From the NCBI GenBank assembly GCA_003446315.1, contig DMBA01000166.1, forward strand, positions 1 through 12,839: a DNA stretch of 12,839 bases. Reading direction: 5' to 3'. Position 1 is the stretch's first letter; every line of letters starts with the position of its first letter. Shown here piece by piece: positions 1 to 7,563 of the stretch. The notes under the pieces were generated by a model. That model ran no database searches. It was not told the DNA's origin and saw nothing but the letters and a program-made list of their open reading frames with translations. This DNA is from Ruminococcus sp. (GTDB taxonomy: Bacteria > Bacillota > Clostridia > Oscillospirales > Ruminococcaceae). The position numbers were made by a program, and so were the translations under genes.

Positions 1-879
1 TTCATTATCGTCCCAGTTCGGGAGTGGTTCAATCTCGTTCACCTCTATATCACGGAAGACACCGCGATGCCAGAGATCAACGCTCGGATTGATATTGCGG
101 ATATAATTGGTAATGGTTTTCGCCAGAATCAGAATCATTGTCAGCGGGATCTTATGTGTGTTCCCGTAGAGAAATTGGTTAGCCGGTGCAATATCGGCTG
201 TCATGCGCCAGACGAGTCCGAATCGTTCGAGCCGGTTCAGAATCCGCTGCACATCTTCTTCCGGTATGCCGAGATTCTGCGCGATGCCGTCTGCTGTATA
301 CATTTGATTTCTTGCACCGTTTCCGAGGTATGCAATCATCCGCAATGCATTTTCATCCGCAAGTGTGTGAAACAGACGGCGCATGGTCAGGGTATCACCC
401 AGATAAGTACCGATGCCTTCTTCCGGTACGTTCAGAAAAAGCGCATATTGCAGATCGGGATTCAACCGCATCAAAGCGATCTCATCATCCGATTTCAGAG
501 CCGCAAATGTCTCGCAAGCAAAATCATCCGGCAATCTTCCGACAGATTCCCATGAAGGATGATAGGTGCAAATTGCAGTATAGAGCATTTTCATGAACAA
601 AACCGGTCTGTGCTCCGGTGAAGCGCTCCGGAATGCGCGGCTGACTGCTGTTTCAAAATCCGGCTCTTTCTCCGAGAAATCCCGACCGAATAATGTATCG
701 AGCGAGATGTTCAGCGTATCTGCGAGCCGAACCAGCAGACCGGCATCCGGAAAGCTGTTTTTTTCCCATTTGGAGACAGCTTGCGCGGAAACATTCATAC
801 GCTTTGCAAGCTGTTCCTGTGTCAGTCCCAGCTCCTTTCTGCGTTTCGTGAGATTGGAATGGAAACTTTGCTGTTTCAT
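1..879 (-). CDS. XRE-family transcriptional regulator with C-terminal winged-helix-like region (3' end beyond window)
   Basis: The minus-strand frame stays open from 879 to base 1 (293 codons), so the C-terminus lies outside the window. Residues 5-65 form an XRE/Cro-type helix-turn-helix with the usual pattern LTQEQLAKRMNVS then AVSKWEK at about residues 19-40. Residues about 165-230 look like a second DNA-binding fold of winged-helix type (helix, TADGIAQNLGIPEEDV, then a recognition-like helix with NRLERFGLVWRM). The remainder is not recognised. I chose ATG 879 because the conserved HTH begins a few residues later, but its ribosome-binding site is weak; ATG 906 and a TTG near 918 are in-frame alternatives. 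The gene is divergent from the surface protease at 1386 and has two tandem promoters with nested inverted repeats between them. Autoregulation and control of the protease are inferred from this layout; the ligand is unknown. Confidence 0.85.
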   Translation of the reverse strand, partial: MKQQSFHSNLTKRRKELGLTQEQLAKRMNVSAQAVSKWEKNSFPDAGLLVRLADTLNISLDTLFGRDFSEKEPDFETAVSRAFRSASPEHRPVLFMKMLYTAICTYHPSWESVGRLPDDFACETFAALKSDDEIALMRLNPDLQYALFLNVPEEGIGTYLGDTLTMRRLFHTLADENALRMIAYLGNGARNQMYTADGIAQNLGIPEEDVQRILNRLERFGLVWRMTADIAPANQFLYGNTHKIPLTMILILAKTITNYIRNINPSVDLWHRGVFRDIEVNEIEPLPNWDDNE

Positions 880-970
880 TGCTGTTTTTACCGTAACCGA
901 ACCCATTTCGGCAGACAAAGGAAGGGGATCTGCCTTGCTGAACTCCGGTTATCATTCCTTTCCTATTAAA

Positions 971-999
971 ATTGTATCACATCTGACGGTTGTTTGCAA
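971..999 (-). promoter_or_regulatory. Proximal sigma-A-type promoter of the XRE regulator
   Basis: Reading the minus strand, TTGCAA (999-994) is followed by a 17-base spacer and TACAAT (976-971), with TGA immediately before the -10, giving an extended -10 element. Transcription would begin near 964, about 85 bases before ATG 879. The 1000-1044 inverted repeats abut its -35, so a protein bound there could repress or activate it. The hexamers and spacing are seen directly; activity is inferred. Confidence 0.65.
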
Positions 1000-1044
1000 T
1001 TGAACAATTTTTGTTCATAAACAACTGCTTGTTGTATTGTTCAA
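1000..1044. repeat. Nested inverted repeats, candidate operator
   Basis: Three perfect inverted repeats share this short AT-rich stretch. The outer arms are TTGAACAAT (1000-1008) and ATTGTTCAA (1036-1044). One inner palindrome is TGAACAA-ttt-TTGTTCA (1001-1017). Another is ACAAC-tgctt-GTTGT (1021-1035). The half-site TTGTTCA/TGAACAA therefore occurs three times in 45 bases. The cluster lies upstream of the proximal regulator promoter and downstream of the distal one. This is where an autoregulatory XRE protein would be expected to bind. In a transcript from the distal promoter the outer arms could also fold as an RNA hairpin. Confidence 0.6.
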
Positions 1045-1065
1045 ACATAAGTTGCGCTTTGTTTT

Positions 1066-1094
1066 AGTATACCATATATCAATTGATCGTGCAA
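1066..1094 (-). promoter_or_regulatory. Distal extended -10 promoter of the XRE regulator
   Basis: On the minus strand TTGCAC (1094-1089) is followed by a 17-base spacer and TATACT (1071-1066), preceded by TGG, so it is an extended -10 promoter. Transcription would start near 1059 and run through the 1000-1044 inverted repeats into the regulator. The -35 is part of the motif TTGCACGATCA, which recurs at 1292 and, in shorter form, at 1326 in front of the protease. The match is directly visible; use in vivo is inferred. Confidence 0.6.
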
Positions 1095-1334
1095 GTATGT
1101 AACATCACTACTTTGTGTTGTTTTGGGCTGCGAATCAGCATGTACAGCGATTGTCAAAGCAACCTTTGAACTCTCTGTATAATCTGTACATTTTATTCCA
1201 ATCTGAATAGACTGTTTCAGAGGATTCTGAAAACTTTTCCAAAATACTGTATGAAAACGATCAAAAACATGTATTATATAGTAGAGGGTCATTGCACGAT
1301 CAGCAAAACCGGATCCTGTTGATTCTGCACGATC
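1084..1334. repeat. TGCACGATC motif, three copies in the divergent intergenic region
   Basis: TGCACGATC occurs on the plus strand at 1293-1301 and 1326-1334, exactly 33 bases (about three helical turns) apart. It also occurs inverted at 1085-1093. The first plus-strand copy and the inverted one match over 11 bases (TTGCACGATCA, 1292-1302 and 1084-1094). Two of the three copies overlap the -35 of a promoter candidate: the distal regulator promoter and the protease promoter. The arrangement resembles binding sites for one regulator on both divergent promoters; the regulator's identity is not shown by the sequence. The rest of this 506-base gap contains no gene that I can support. Confidence 0.55.
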
Positions 1335-1352
1335 CTTTGTATCCGATATACC
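1325..1352 (+). promoter_or_regulatory. Probable promoter of the surface protease gene
   Basis: CTGCAC (1325-1330), a 16-base spacer and TATACC (1347-1352) sit about 35 bases upstream of the TTG start. The segment aligns well with the distal regulator promoter on the other strand: both have nTGCACGATC, then TTG in the spacer, then TATACY followed by an A-rich stretch. The hexamers are poor sigma-A matches on their own. If real, the promoter may depend on an activator acting through the TGCACGATC sites. A start near 1359 would give a leader of about 27 bases containing the AAAGGA ribosome-binding site at 1371-1376. Confidence 0.4.
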
Positions 1353-1385
1353 ACAACATAACAAAAACAGAAAGGATGAAAGCAT

Positions 1386-4300
1386 TTGAAACACAGAATC
1401 TTCAAAAGGGCACTCAGTCTCACTTCGGCGGCAGTCGTTTGCTGCTCCGCGCTTCCGAGTCTTAGCTGCTTTTCTGCTTCTGCTTCTGTCACACCGGAAG
1501 CGAACAAGCGGAATGATGCGCAGTTCTATCGGCTGGACGGCGAGGAGATCGTCAAGGTTATCGTCAAGGTCAAGGGCGATGCGGTTATGGAACAACCGGA
1601 TGCCGAAATACTTGGCACAGATTATCTGGAAACGACGCAGGCAGAACAGATCACTTCACAATTGATCTCCGCGCAAACCAGCGTACAGAACAGCATTCGC
1701 AGATTGTATCCGGAGCTGAATGTTTCTTACAGCTATCAGGTGCTTGTCAACGGCTTTAGCTGTGAGCTGCCTGAAAAACTGATTGAAGAAGTCGAAGCAC
1801 TTCCTATGGTTGAATCCGTATCACGGGTTGCAAAGCACACTGCGCCCAAGATGGCAAAAGCTGCTGCCCTCAGCGGTTTCCCGTCTTATTTTGACCAGAC
1901 GGGCTGCTCCGGTGAAGGACAGGTCATTGCAGTCATCGACTCTGAGCTGGATGTCACGCATCCGATGTTTGCACCGCTTGCAGATGACATCGAGACTGCT
2001 CTGAGCAAAGATGATGTTGCCGACATTATTGAAAACGGAAATCTGAATGTTGATGTGGATCCGGAACGCGCTTACATCAGCAACAAACTGCCGTTTGTCA
2101 TTGATTATGTCAACGACCCCTATGAGGGTGTTCCGGAACCGGATGCCTATCATGGTACGCATGTCAGCGGTATTGCAGCCGGCAATGAGGTGACCGATGC
2201 AGAGGGAAAGACCATTTCCGGTATTGCGAAGGATGCACAGCTCATCTTCATGGGCGTGTCTGCCGGTATGGGCTATATTGACGATACTGCTGCGCTTGCT
2301 GCGATCGAGGATGCCGTGAAACTCCACGCCGATGTCATCAACATGAGCTGGGGCGATGAGAACGAATATTACGGCGAAAACCCGATCAGCGAAGCGATCA
2401 CCAATGCAGAAAATGCAGGTGTGGTTGCTTGTATCGCTGCCGGAAACTCCGATAACGGTAATATGATGTACGGCAGAGTCAATACGCCGGACAACCCTGA
2501 TGTTTCCACGATGAACGGTTCTGCTGATCGCGGTGTCGGTGCATTGTTTGTTGCATCGGCAGATAATGACTATACTGTGCAGAGACATACCTTTGTATGG
2601 AACGGTGAACGCATTGTGTATCGTCCGACCGTACTTTGGGAAGAATTCTATCTGGATTCTTATTTGGAACCGGGCGATTATGAATATGTGGATTGCGGAA
2701 ACGGCGATGCAGAAAGCTTTGCAAACGCTGATGTCGAAGGAAAAATCGCATTGGTGCAGCGCGGAACCGTCTTCTTTGAAGAAATGGCGATGAATGCCGA
2801 ACAAAACGGTGCGATCGGTATTATCCTTGCAGATAAGGAGATTCCGGATGGTCTGGAACAGGTCGTAGGCAGTTCCCCGAATGTCGCATTTGCGTTGGTT
2901 ACATACGAAGAAGGACAGATGCTGCGTGATGCAGAAAACAAAACGATCTCTATTGACTCTGAAACGATCGGACAGGATGTGCCGACAAAAGTCAGTAATT
3001 ACACCTCATGGGGTGTCAAAGAATCGTTGGATCTCCGTCCGGACATCATGGGTATCGGCGGTAATGTTGAGTCTGCTGCATACGATCAGGGCGAAGAAGT
3101 GCTTTCCGGTACTTCTATGGCAACACCGTATCTTTCCGGCTGTGTTGCCGTTATGCGTCAGCATATGAAAAAGCTCAATCTTGATCTGGACGGCAAAGAA
3201 CAGGTCAAGTACATCCGTAATCTGTTGATGAACTCCGCCGTTCCATATACCGAAAATGATATGTATGTGACACCCAGACGGCAGGGTGCAGGTTTGGTTT
3301 CGCTTGACCATATGCTCGCAAACAAGGTTGTTGTGACCGGTGCGGAAGGAGAAGCAAAAGTCAATCTGTATGACAATCTTTCTGAGAACTTCAGCTTTGA
3401 CATCAATCTCGCCAATATCAGTGAGGAAGATGTTGCCTTCACAGATGCAAAGCTCGTTCTGACGACCGATGATACCGGTGTTGGATATGATTTTTACGGC
3501 AATCCGACTGATGCAATCGTCGGTCAGCAGGTGCTGAACTGCTCTGCTGATCTCTCCGGTTTGCTCTCGATCGGTGCAGGACAGTCCCGCACAGAGACTG
3601 TATCTGTTTCGCTCGATCCGGCACAGTGCGCTGCGCTCAGAGAATCCTTTGTCAACGGTTTCTTTGCAGAGGGTTATCTCGTGCTGGAAGGTGCAGAAAA
3701 CTGCTGTGATATTACTGTTCCGCTGCTTGGCTTCTGCGGAGACTGGGCAAGCGTTCCGGTATACAGAGAAGAAACGGTTGCGCCTGAGACTCGTTTTGGA
3801 AATTACAGTTTTTCCGGTGCGCTGCCGCTTTCTGAATTTGTCGAAAGAGTTGCTGCACTCCGTGACCGCGTTCCGAGCATTTATCTGACCGGCGATCCGA
3901 ATAATTACAGATCTTTGCTCGCAGAATATGACAATGATTTGTACAATGAGATTGATGCACGCATCAAAGACAAGGCGGTTCCGCTTTATGTTTCTCCGAA
4001 CGGTGACAGTATTGCGGATTCTTGCAATATCTCGTTTGAATACATCCGCCAGTGCAAGATCAAAGGTGTGAACGTATACGATGAAGACGGCAATCTTGTT
4101 GTGGACGGACATGAGGTCTGGGGCCCGCCGCGTCAGGGCGCAAGCATTTATGTCGGATTGGGTGCACAGGATCTTGATGGTCTGCCGGATGGTAAATATA
4201 CCGGAACACTGGACTGCACCATTGATTATCCGACATCCAAAGATCATCCGCAGACCATCAGCAAAGAATTCTATGTGGATAATACAGCACCGGCTGTCGA

Positions 4301-6095
4301 GAGTGAGATCATCACAAAGGACGGCAGACAGATCCTGCGCCTGACCGCTTCTGATGCCGGTGTGCTGGACGGCATCTATATCTCCGGAAAAGGCAAAGGC
4401 GGCATTGCAGGCAGCTATAACCCCAATGCGAAGGCAAAGTCGGTTGACTATGCATTTGCGGTCAGTGCGCTTCTTGCGGCTTTTGAGGAGTTTCCTATGT
4501 ATGAACCGGATGAACGCAACACAGACCAGCTTTCTTTCCTTGGTCATTTGATCTGCCGCAATGCAGATATGAATGAGATCGGAACCGATACATTTATGGA
4601 TGTGATCCCGGCTGTATGCGATGAAAACGGTACATTCTCCGTCGAATATGATGTCACGGATCTGACCGCATATTCCGTTGAAGTGCTTGACAGAGCATTC
4701 AATATTACAACGCTTTATTTCGATCAGCCTGTTTCGGAGCAGCTTTTGGAAGGCATTTTCTACAGCTCTGACAGCTTCTATGAGATCACACCGGATATGA
4801 TCCGCATTCGCTCCTGCCGTGACGGATCTATTGCAGAATATGCTTACACCTTTGCGCAGGGCGAACTGACGCTGACTGACGAAAACGGTACAGAAACTGT
4901 TTACGCCGCGGATGTTCTGACGAACAGCAAAATGCGTTTCCGCGATGCTGACGGAAAGAACACGATCCTGAATGCATATCAGGATGCAGAAACACTTGAA
5001 GATATCCGGTTTATCACATTGGATGCCTTCATGGAGAAGCTTTATGAGAAATTCCGTGAGACTTTTGATGCAGAACCTTTGAGCGAGACTGTTGTGTTTA
5101 TTTCGCCTGACCAGGTCAATGTCACATTGAAGAATGACGAAGTCGAAGCAGACGATCACTCCACAGCGATAGATATTTACAATATTTCTCTGCTCACAGG
5201 CAGTTGTTACAGCTTCTACGTCTTCGATCACTTCGGAGCAGAAGATATTGCGGAAACATCTATTCAGCCGGGCTTTTATTATGACCAGCTCTTTGGCTAT
5301 ATTCAGTTCAATGAAGATCACGAGACAGGCAGCCTTTTTGATTTCATGGCGCTCAGCATAGAGGATGTTGAAACACCGTTCTCTTATTCATTTGATGAAA
5401 ACGGTATTATGACGGTTCATTCTGAAGAAGGCGACATGACCGGAAGATTGCAGAGAGCGTTCACAGGAGAGACACAGATCCAGTTTGATGACGGCAGAAG
5501 CTGTGTGCTGAACCGGATCACAGATCAGGTTATCACCGCTGAAACATTCAATACAATGGATACTTTGATGAATCTGGTGTTCGAGTATGAATTTGCTGTG
5601 ACCGGCGAGTATCCGTTCATGCTGAATGCAAGTATGGATAATGGAATTGATCTGGTCATTATGATCGACAATGTCCGCGGCTATGTCATCAATCCTCTCA
5701 CTGCAAAGGGTACATTCTGGGGCGGAGAAGAAGTCGATCTGAATCATCCGCCGACACTTCCTGCAAAGGCATTTACAATGGATGAACTCAGAAATATGGC
5801 TTCGGTCGATTACGAAAAGCGTACCGGAAAGAGTGCACCGTTTGCAACACCGCGTATTCATTCGGACGGCTCTGTGACCATTGATATTTATGATGAAAAC
5901 CATGTGCTTCAGGATATTTACACGATTGACGCTGTCACCGGAAAGGGTGAAGACCTCAACGGCAAGAAGATCAACCTGCCGAAGACCGGTATCATGAATC
6001 CGGACACCTTCCTGACTGCAACAGCAGCATTCCTGATGATGATGATCGGTGCCGGCGTTTGTGTAACGACCATCCGCAAGAAAGAAGAACAGTGA
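1386..6095 (+). CDS. Cell-wall-anchored subtilisin-like (S8) protease, lactocepin/C5a-peptidase type, LPKTG sorting signal
   Basis: A 1569-residue secreted serine protease, predicted to act at the cell surface on extracellular proteins. It starts at TTG: AAAGGA lies nine bases upstream, an in-frame TGA at 1377 blocks extension, and the signal peptide (about 1-34) needs this start. An I9-like propeptide (about 53-153) precedes the S8 domain. The catalytic triad is Asp185 (IAVID), His256 (HGTHVSG) and Ser577 (GTSMATP), with Asn354 (AAGN) as oxyanion residue. A PA-type insert (about 430-515) lies inside the catalytic domain. An Fn3-like domain (about 655-790) follows, then Ig-like modules (about 880-1060; VSPNGDS motif, VDNTAP). 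Residues about 1150-1460 are unrecognised and contain a weak internal repeat. A PepSY-like segment precedes LPKTG (1531-1535), a hydrophobic stretch and IRKKEEQ, the sortase-anchoring signal. No sortase gene is in the window. The substrate is unknown. Confidence 0.93.
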   Translation: MKHRIFKRALSLTSAAVVCCSALPSLSCFSASASVTPEANKRNDAQFYRLDGEEIVKVIVKVKGDAVMEQPDAEILGTDYLETTQAEQITSQLISAQTSVQNSIRRLYPELNVSYSYQVLVNGFSCELPEKLIEEVEALPMVESVSRVAKHTAPKMAKAAALSGFPSYFDQTGCSGEGQVIAVIDSELDVTHPMFAPLADDIETALSKDDVADIIENGNLNVDVDPERAYISNKLPFVIDYVNDPYEGVPEPDAYHGTHVSGIAAGNEVTDAEGKTISGIAKDAQLIFMGVSAGMGYIDDTAALAAIEDAVKLHADVINMSWGDENEYYGENPISEAITNAENAGVVACIAAGNSDNGNMMYGRVNTPDNPDVSTMNGSADRGVGALFVASADNDYTVQRHTFVWNGERIVYRPTVLWEEFYLDSYLEPGDYEYVDCGNGDAESFANADVEGKIALVQRGTVFFEEMAMNAEQNGAIGIILADKEIPDGLEQVVGSSPNVAFALVTYEEGQMLRDAENKTISIDSETIGQDVPTKVSNYTSWGVKESLDLRPDIMGIGGNVESAAYDQGEEVLSGTSMATPYLSGCVAVMRQHMKKLNLDLDGKEQVKYIRNLLMNSAVPYTENDMYVTPRRQGAGLVSLDHMLANKVVVTGAEGEAKVNLYDNLSENFSFDINLANISEEDVAFTDAKLVLTTDDTGVGYDFYGNPTDAIVGQQVLNCSADLSGLLSIGAGQSRTETVSVSLDPAQCAALRESFVNGFFAEGYLVLEGAENCCDITVPLLGFCGDWASVPVYREETVAPETRFGNYSFSGALPLSEFVERVAALRDRVPSIYLTGDPNNYRSLLAEYDNDLYNEIDARIKDKAVPLYVSPNGDSIADSCNISFEYIRQCKIKGVNVYDEDGNLVVDGHEVWGPPRQGASIYVGLGAQDLDGLPDGKYTGTLDCTIDYPTSKDHPQTISKEFYVDNTAPAVESEIITKDGRQILRLTASDAGVLDGIYISGKGKGGIAGSYNPNAKAKSVDYAFAVSALLAAFEEFPMYEPDERNTDQLSFLGHLICRNADMNEIGTDTFMDVIPAVCDENGTFSVEYDVTDLTAYSVEVLDRAFNITTLYFDQPVSEQLLEGIFYSSDSFYEITPDMIRIRSCRDGSIAEYAYTFAQGELTLTDENGTETVYAADVLTNSKMRFRDADGKNTILNAYQDAETLEDIRFITLDAFMEKLYEKFRETFDAEPLSETVVFISPDQVNVTLKNDEVEADDHSTAIDIYNISLLTGSCYSFYVFDHFGAEDIAETSIQPGFYYDQLFGYIQFNEDHETGSLFDFMALSIEDVETPFSYSFDENGIMTVHSEEGDMTGRLQRAFTGETQIQFDDGRSCVLNRITDQVITAETFNTMDTLMNLVFEYEFAVTGEYPFMLNASMDNGIDLVIMIDNVRGYVINPLTAKGTFWGGEEVDLNHPPTLPAKAFTMDELRNMASVDYEKRTGKSAPFATPRIHSDGSVTIDIYDENHVLQDIYTIDAVTGKGEDLNGKKINLPKTGIMNPDTFLTATAAFLMMMIGAGVCVTTIRKKEEQ

Positions 6096-6150
6096 TGCTT
6101 TGATCTTCTCCGGAAGGACGAAGACAGAATCCCGTTAAAACCGATGCGAG

Positions 6151-6189
6151 AGCTGCGTAACTGCATGACGGTTACGCAGCTTTTCTTTC
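6151..6189 (+). terminator. Rho-independent terminator of the protease gene
   Basis: Perfect 11-bp arms AGCTGCGTAAC (6151-6161) and GTTACGCAGCT (6171-6181) enclose a nine-base loop and run into TTTTCTTTC. It lies 56 bases after the protease stop codon and before the next promoter, so it isolates the protease from the downstream gene. Confidence 0.88.
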
Positions 6190-6240
6190 GGAAAGCGTCC
6201 GGCAGTCACACCATTCTTTTGCGTTATTTTGATTTTTTCA

Positions 6241-6269
6241 TTGCACTTTTTCAGATATTGTGTTATACT
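6241..6269 (+). promoter_or_regulatory. Extended -10 promoter of the DUF4434-dockerin gene
   Basis: TTGCAC (6241-6246), a 17-base spacer and TATACT (6264-6269), with TGT directly before the -10. Transcription near 6276 would leave a leader of only about 14-17 bases holding the AGGGGG ribosome-binding site (6280-6285). Both hexamers, the spacing and the TGn are the same as in the distal regulator promoter at 1094-1066, but the TGCACGATC extension is absent. Confidence 0.65.
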
Positions 6270-6289
6270 GAAAAAAGAGAGGGGGCAGC

Positions 6290-7513
6290 ATGATGAAAAA
6301 AGGAATTGCAATTCTATTGACGATGCTTCTGGTTTCTGTACCGGTTTCAGCGGAGCGTATGCCGCAATATGCGCCATTGTTTGAGGCGAGTTTTTTGCAG
6401 GGCTGGTATTGCCGGGACTGGACAGCAGAACGATGGATTACGGAATTGGAAGATATGCAAACAGCAGGATTTCGTTCTGTGATTTTGCAATCAACGGTTG
6501 ACCTGACATATGAACAGACGGATCTTTCCAAACCGAAAACGGATGCAGCATCTTATCAGCAAACAGCGGCATATGCCCTTTATCCAAGCGCGTTGGTGCC
6601 CGGTTCCGGTGAGATGCATACACTGGAATATGCGTTGGAAGCTGCCCGGCAAACGAATATGCAGGTCTATATCGGTACGGTCAGTGATAACCGCTGGTGG
6701 AATTACGGTTGGGGTGCGCCGGATGCATATTTTGCAGAATGGACAGTGCAAAACGGTGCACAGTGCGCTGCGGTCATTTCGGAGATCCGGAATCTTTACG
6801 GTTCTGCGTATGATGAACAGATCGCAGGATTTTACTATCACAACGAGATTTGGAATATGGATACAGCGTGCGCAGGGACAGATGCGGCGCAATATGCAGA
6901 GCTGATCGGCGGAAATATCCGTCAGAATCTGGAACAAATTGCGGAACTGTTTCCGGATAAACCCATGCTCATCAGTCCGTTTTATAATCGTGATTTGTCA
7001 TCGCCGGAAGAATATGCAGCATTTTGGAACAAGATCGCTTCCTATGCACAGTTCAGAACCATTGATATCTTTGCTTTGCAGGACGGCAGCGGCAGAGATT
7101 ATGATACAGAGACTGTATTTGCATGGAATCAGGCGCTGAGTTCTGTGATGGCGGAATCCATGCAGTTTTGGGTGAATCATGAGACTTTTGATTCAGGTTA
7201 TGCGCCGGGATCCATGGAGACATTGCGGCAGAATTATCTTGCCGTGAATCAGGCAAAGAAGCATATTCTGTTTTCGTGGAATCATTATTATCACGACCAA
7301 CTGCCAAAAGAATTTGAAAAGCTGCTGCAAAAAATGACCGGTGATGTGAACGGGGACGGCTTTTTTTCTGTTGCAGATGTCGTTACAATGCAGCGCTGGC
7401 TGATGCGTGACCGGATCGCTGTTTCCAATTGGATTGCAGGCGATCTGGATGCAAACGGCATCTGGAGCGCTGCGGATCTGTCGCTTATGAAACGGCGGTT
7501 GCTCTATAATTGA
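6290..7513 (+). CDS. Secreted DUF4434-type glycoside-hydrolase-like protein with C-terminal type I dockerin
   Basis: A 407-residue exported protein. A signal peptide (about 1-21, ending VPVSA) leads to a DUF4434-like barrel domain (about 33-345). Visible family-type motifs are FLQGWYCRDWTAERW, FYYHNE (Glu186), FALQDGSG (264-266 QDG), WVNHETFD (Glu298) and ILFSWNHYY. Residues 351-405 are a canonical type I dockerin with two calcium-binding F-hand loops: Asp352/Asn354/Asp356/Ser360/Asp363 and Asp385/Asp387/Asn389/Ser393/Asp396. The dockerin implies attachment to a cohesin-bearing scaffoldin, so a role in polysaccharide breakdown is likely. DUF4434 has no firmly established reaction, and calling Glu186 or Glu298 catalytic is inference. 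ATG 6293 is an equally good start, with better spacing (seven bases) from AGGGGG. The gene is single, with its own promoter and a shared terminator; no cohesin gene is in the window. Confidence 0.88.
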   Translation: MMKKGIAILLTMLLVSVPVSAERMPQYAPLFEASFLQGWYCRDWTAERWITELEDMQTAGFRSVILQSTVDLTYEQTDLSKPKTDAASYQQTAAYALYPSALVPGSGEMHTLEYALEAARQTNMQVYIGTVSDNRWWNYGWGAPDAYFAEWTVQNGAQCAAVISEIRNLYGSAYDEQIAGFYYHNEIWNMDTACAGTDAAQYAELIGGNIRQNLEQIAELFPDKPMLISPFYNRDLSSPEEYAAFWNKIASYAQFRTIDIFALQDGSGRDYDTETVFAWNQALSSVMAESMQFWVNHETFDSGYAPGSMETLRQNYLAVNQAKKHILFSWNHYYHDQLPKEFEKLLQKMTGDVNGDGFFSVADVVTMQRWLMRDRIAVSNWIAGDLDANGIWSAADLSLMKRRLLYN

Positions 7514-7522
7514 AACGATACG

Positions 7523-7550
7523 AAAAGGCAGCGCAAAGGCTGCCTTTTTT
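7523..7550. terminator. Bidirectional rho-independent terminator between the dockerin gene and spoIIIAH
   Basis: Ten-base arms AAAAGGCAGC (7523-7532) and GCTGCCTTTT (7539-7548) enclose a six-base loop. On the plus strand the stem ends in six T residues; on the minus strand the complement of the four A residues gives TTTT. It sits between two converging genes (stops at 7513 and 7564) and serves both. Confidence 0.9.
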
Positions 7551-7563
7551 AATGATTGGCTGT

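Noticed and set aside
67..1003. Plus-strand open frames over the left edge.
   Set aside because: They lie opposite the XRE regulator, whose minus-strand frame has a clear HTH domain and remains open to base 1.
1151..1183. TTGTCA with a perfect TATAAT downstream as a protease promoter.
   Set aside because: The spacer is 21 bases, too long for sigma-A, and no better -35 is correctly spaced. The element at 1325-1352 is closer to the gene and resembles the regulator promoter. The TATAAT remains a possibility with an activator.
1041..1595. Minus-strand open frame of 184 codons across the regulator/protease gap and the protease start.
   Set aside because: It covers the promoters, ribosome-binding site and signal-peptide coding region of the protease, and its product resembles nothing known.
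3006..5321. A 771-codon open frame on the minus strand opposite the protease gene.
   Set aside because: Its translation is cysteine-, isoleucine- and arginine-rich with no recognisable motif, and it lies wholly antisense to a strongly supported S8 protease. It is explained by codon bias in the plus-strand gene.
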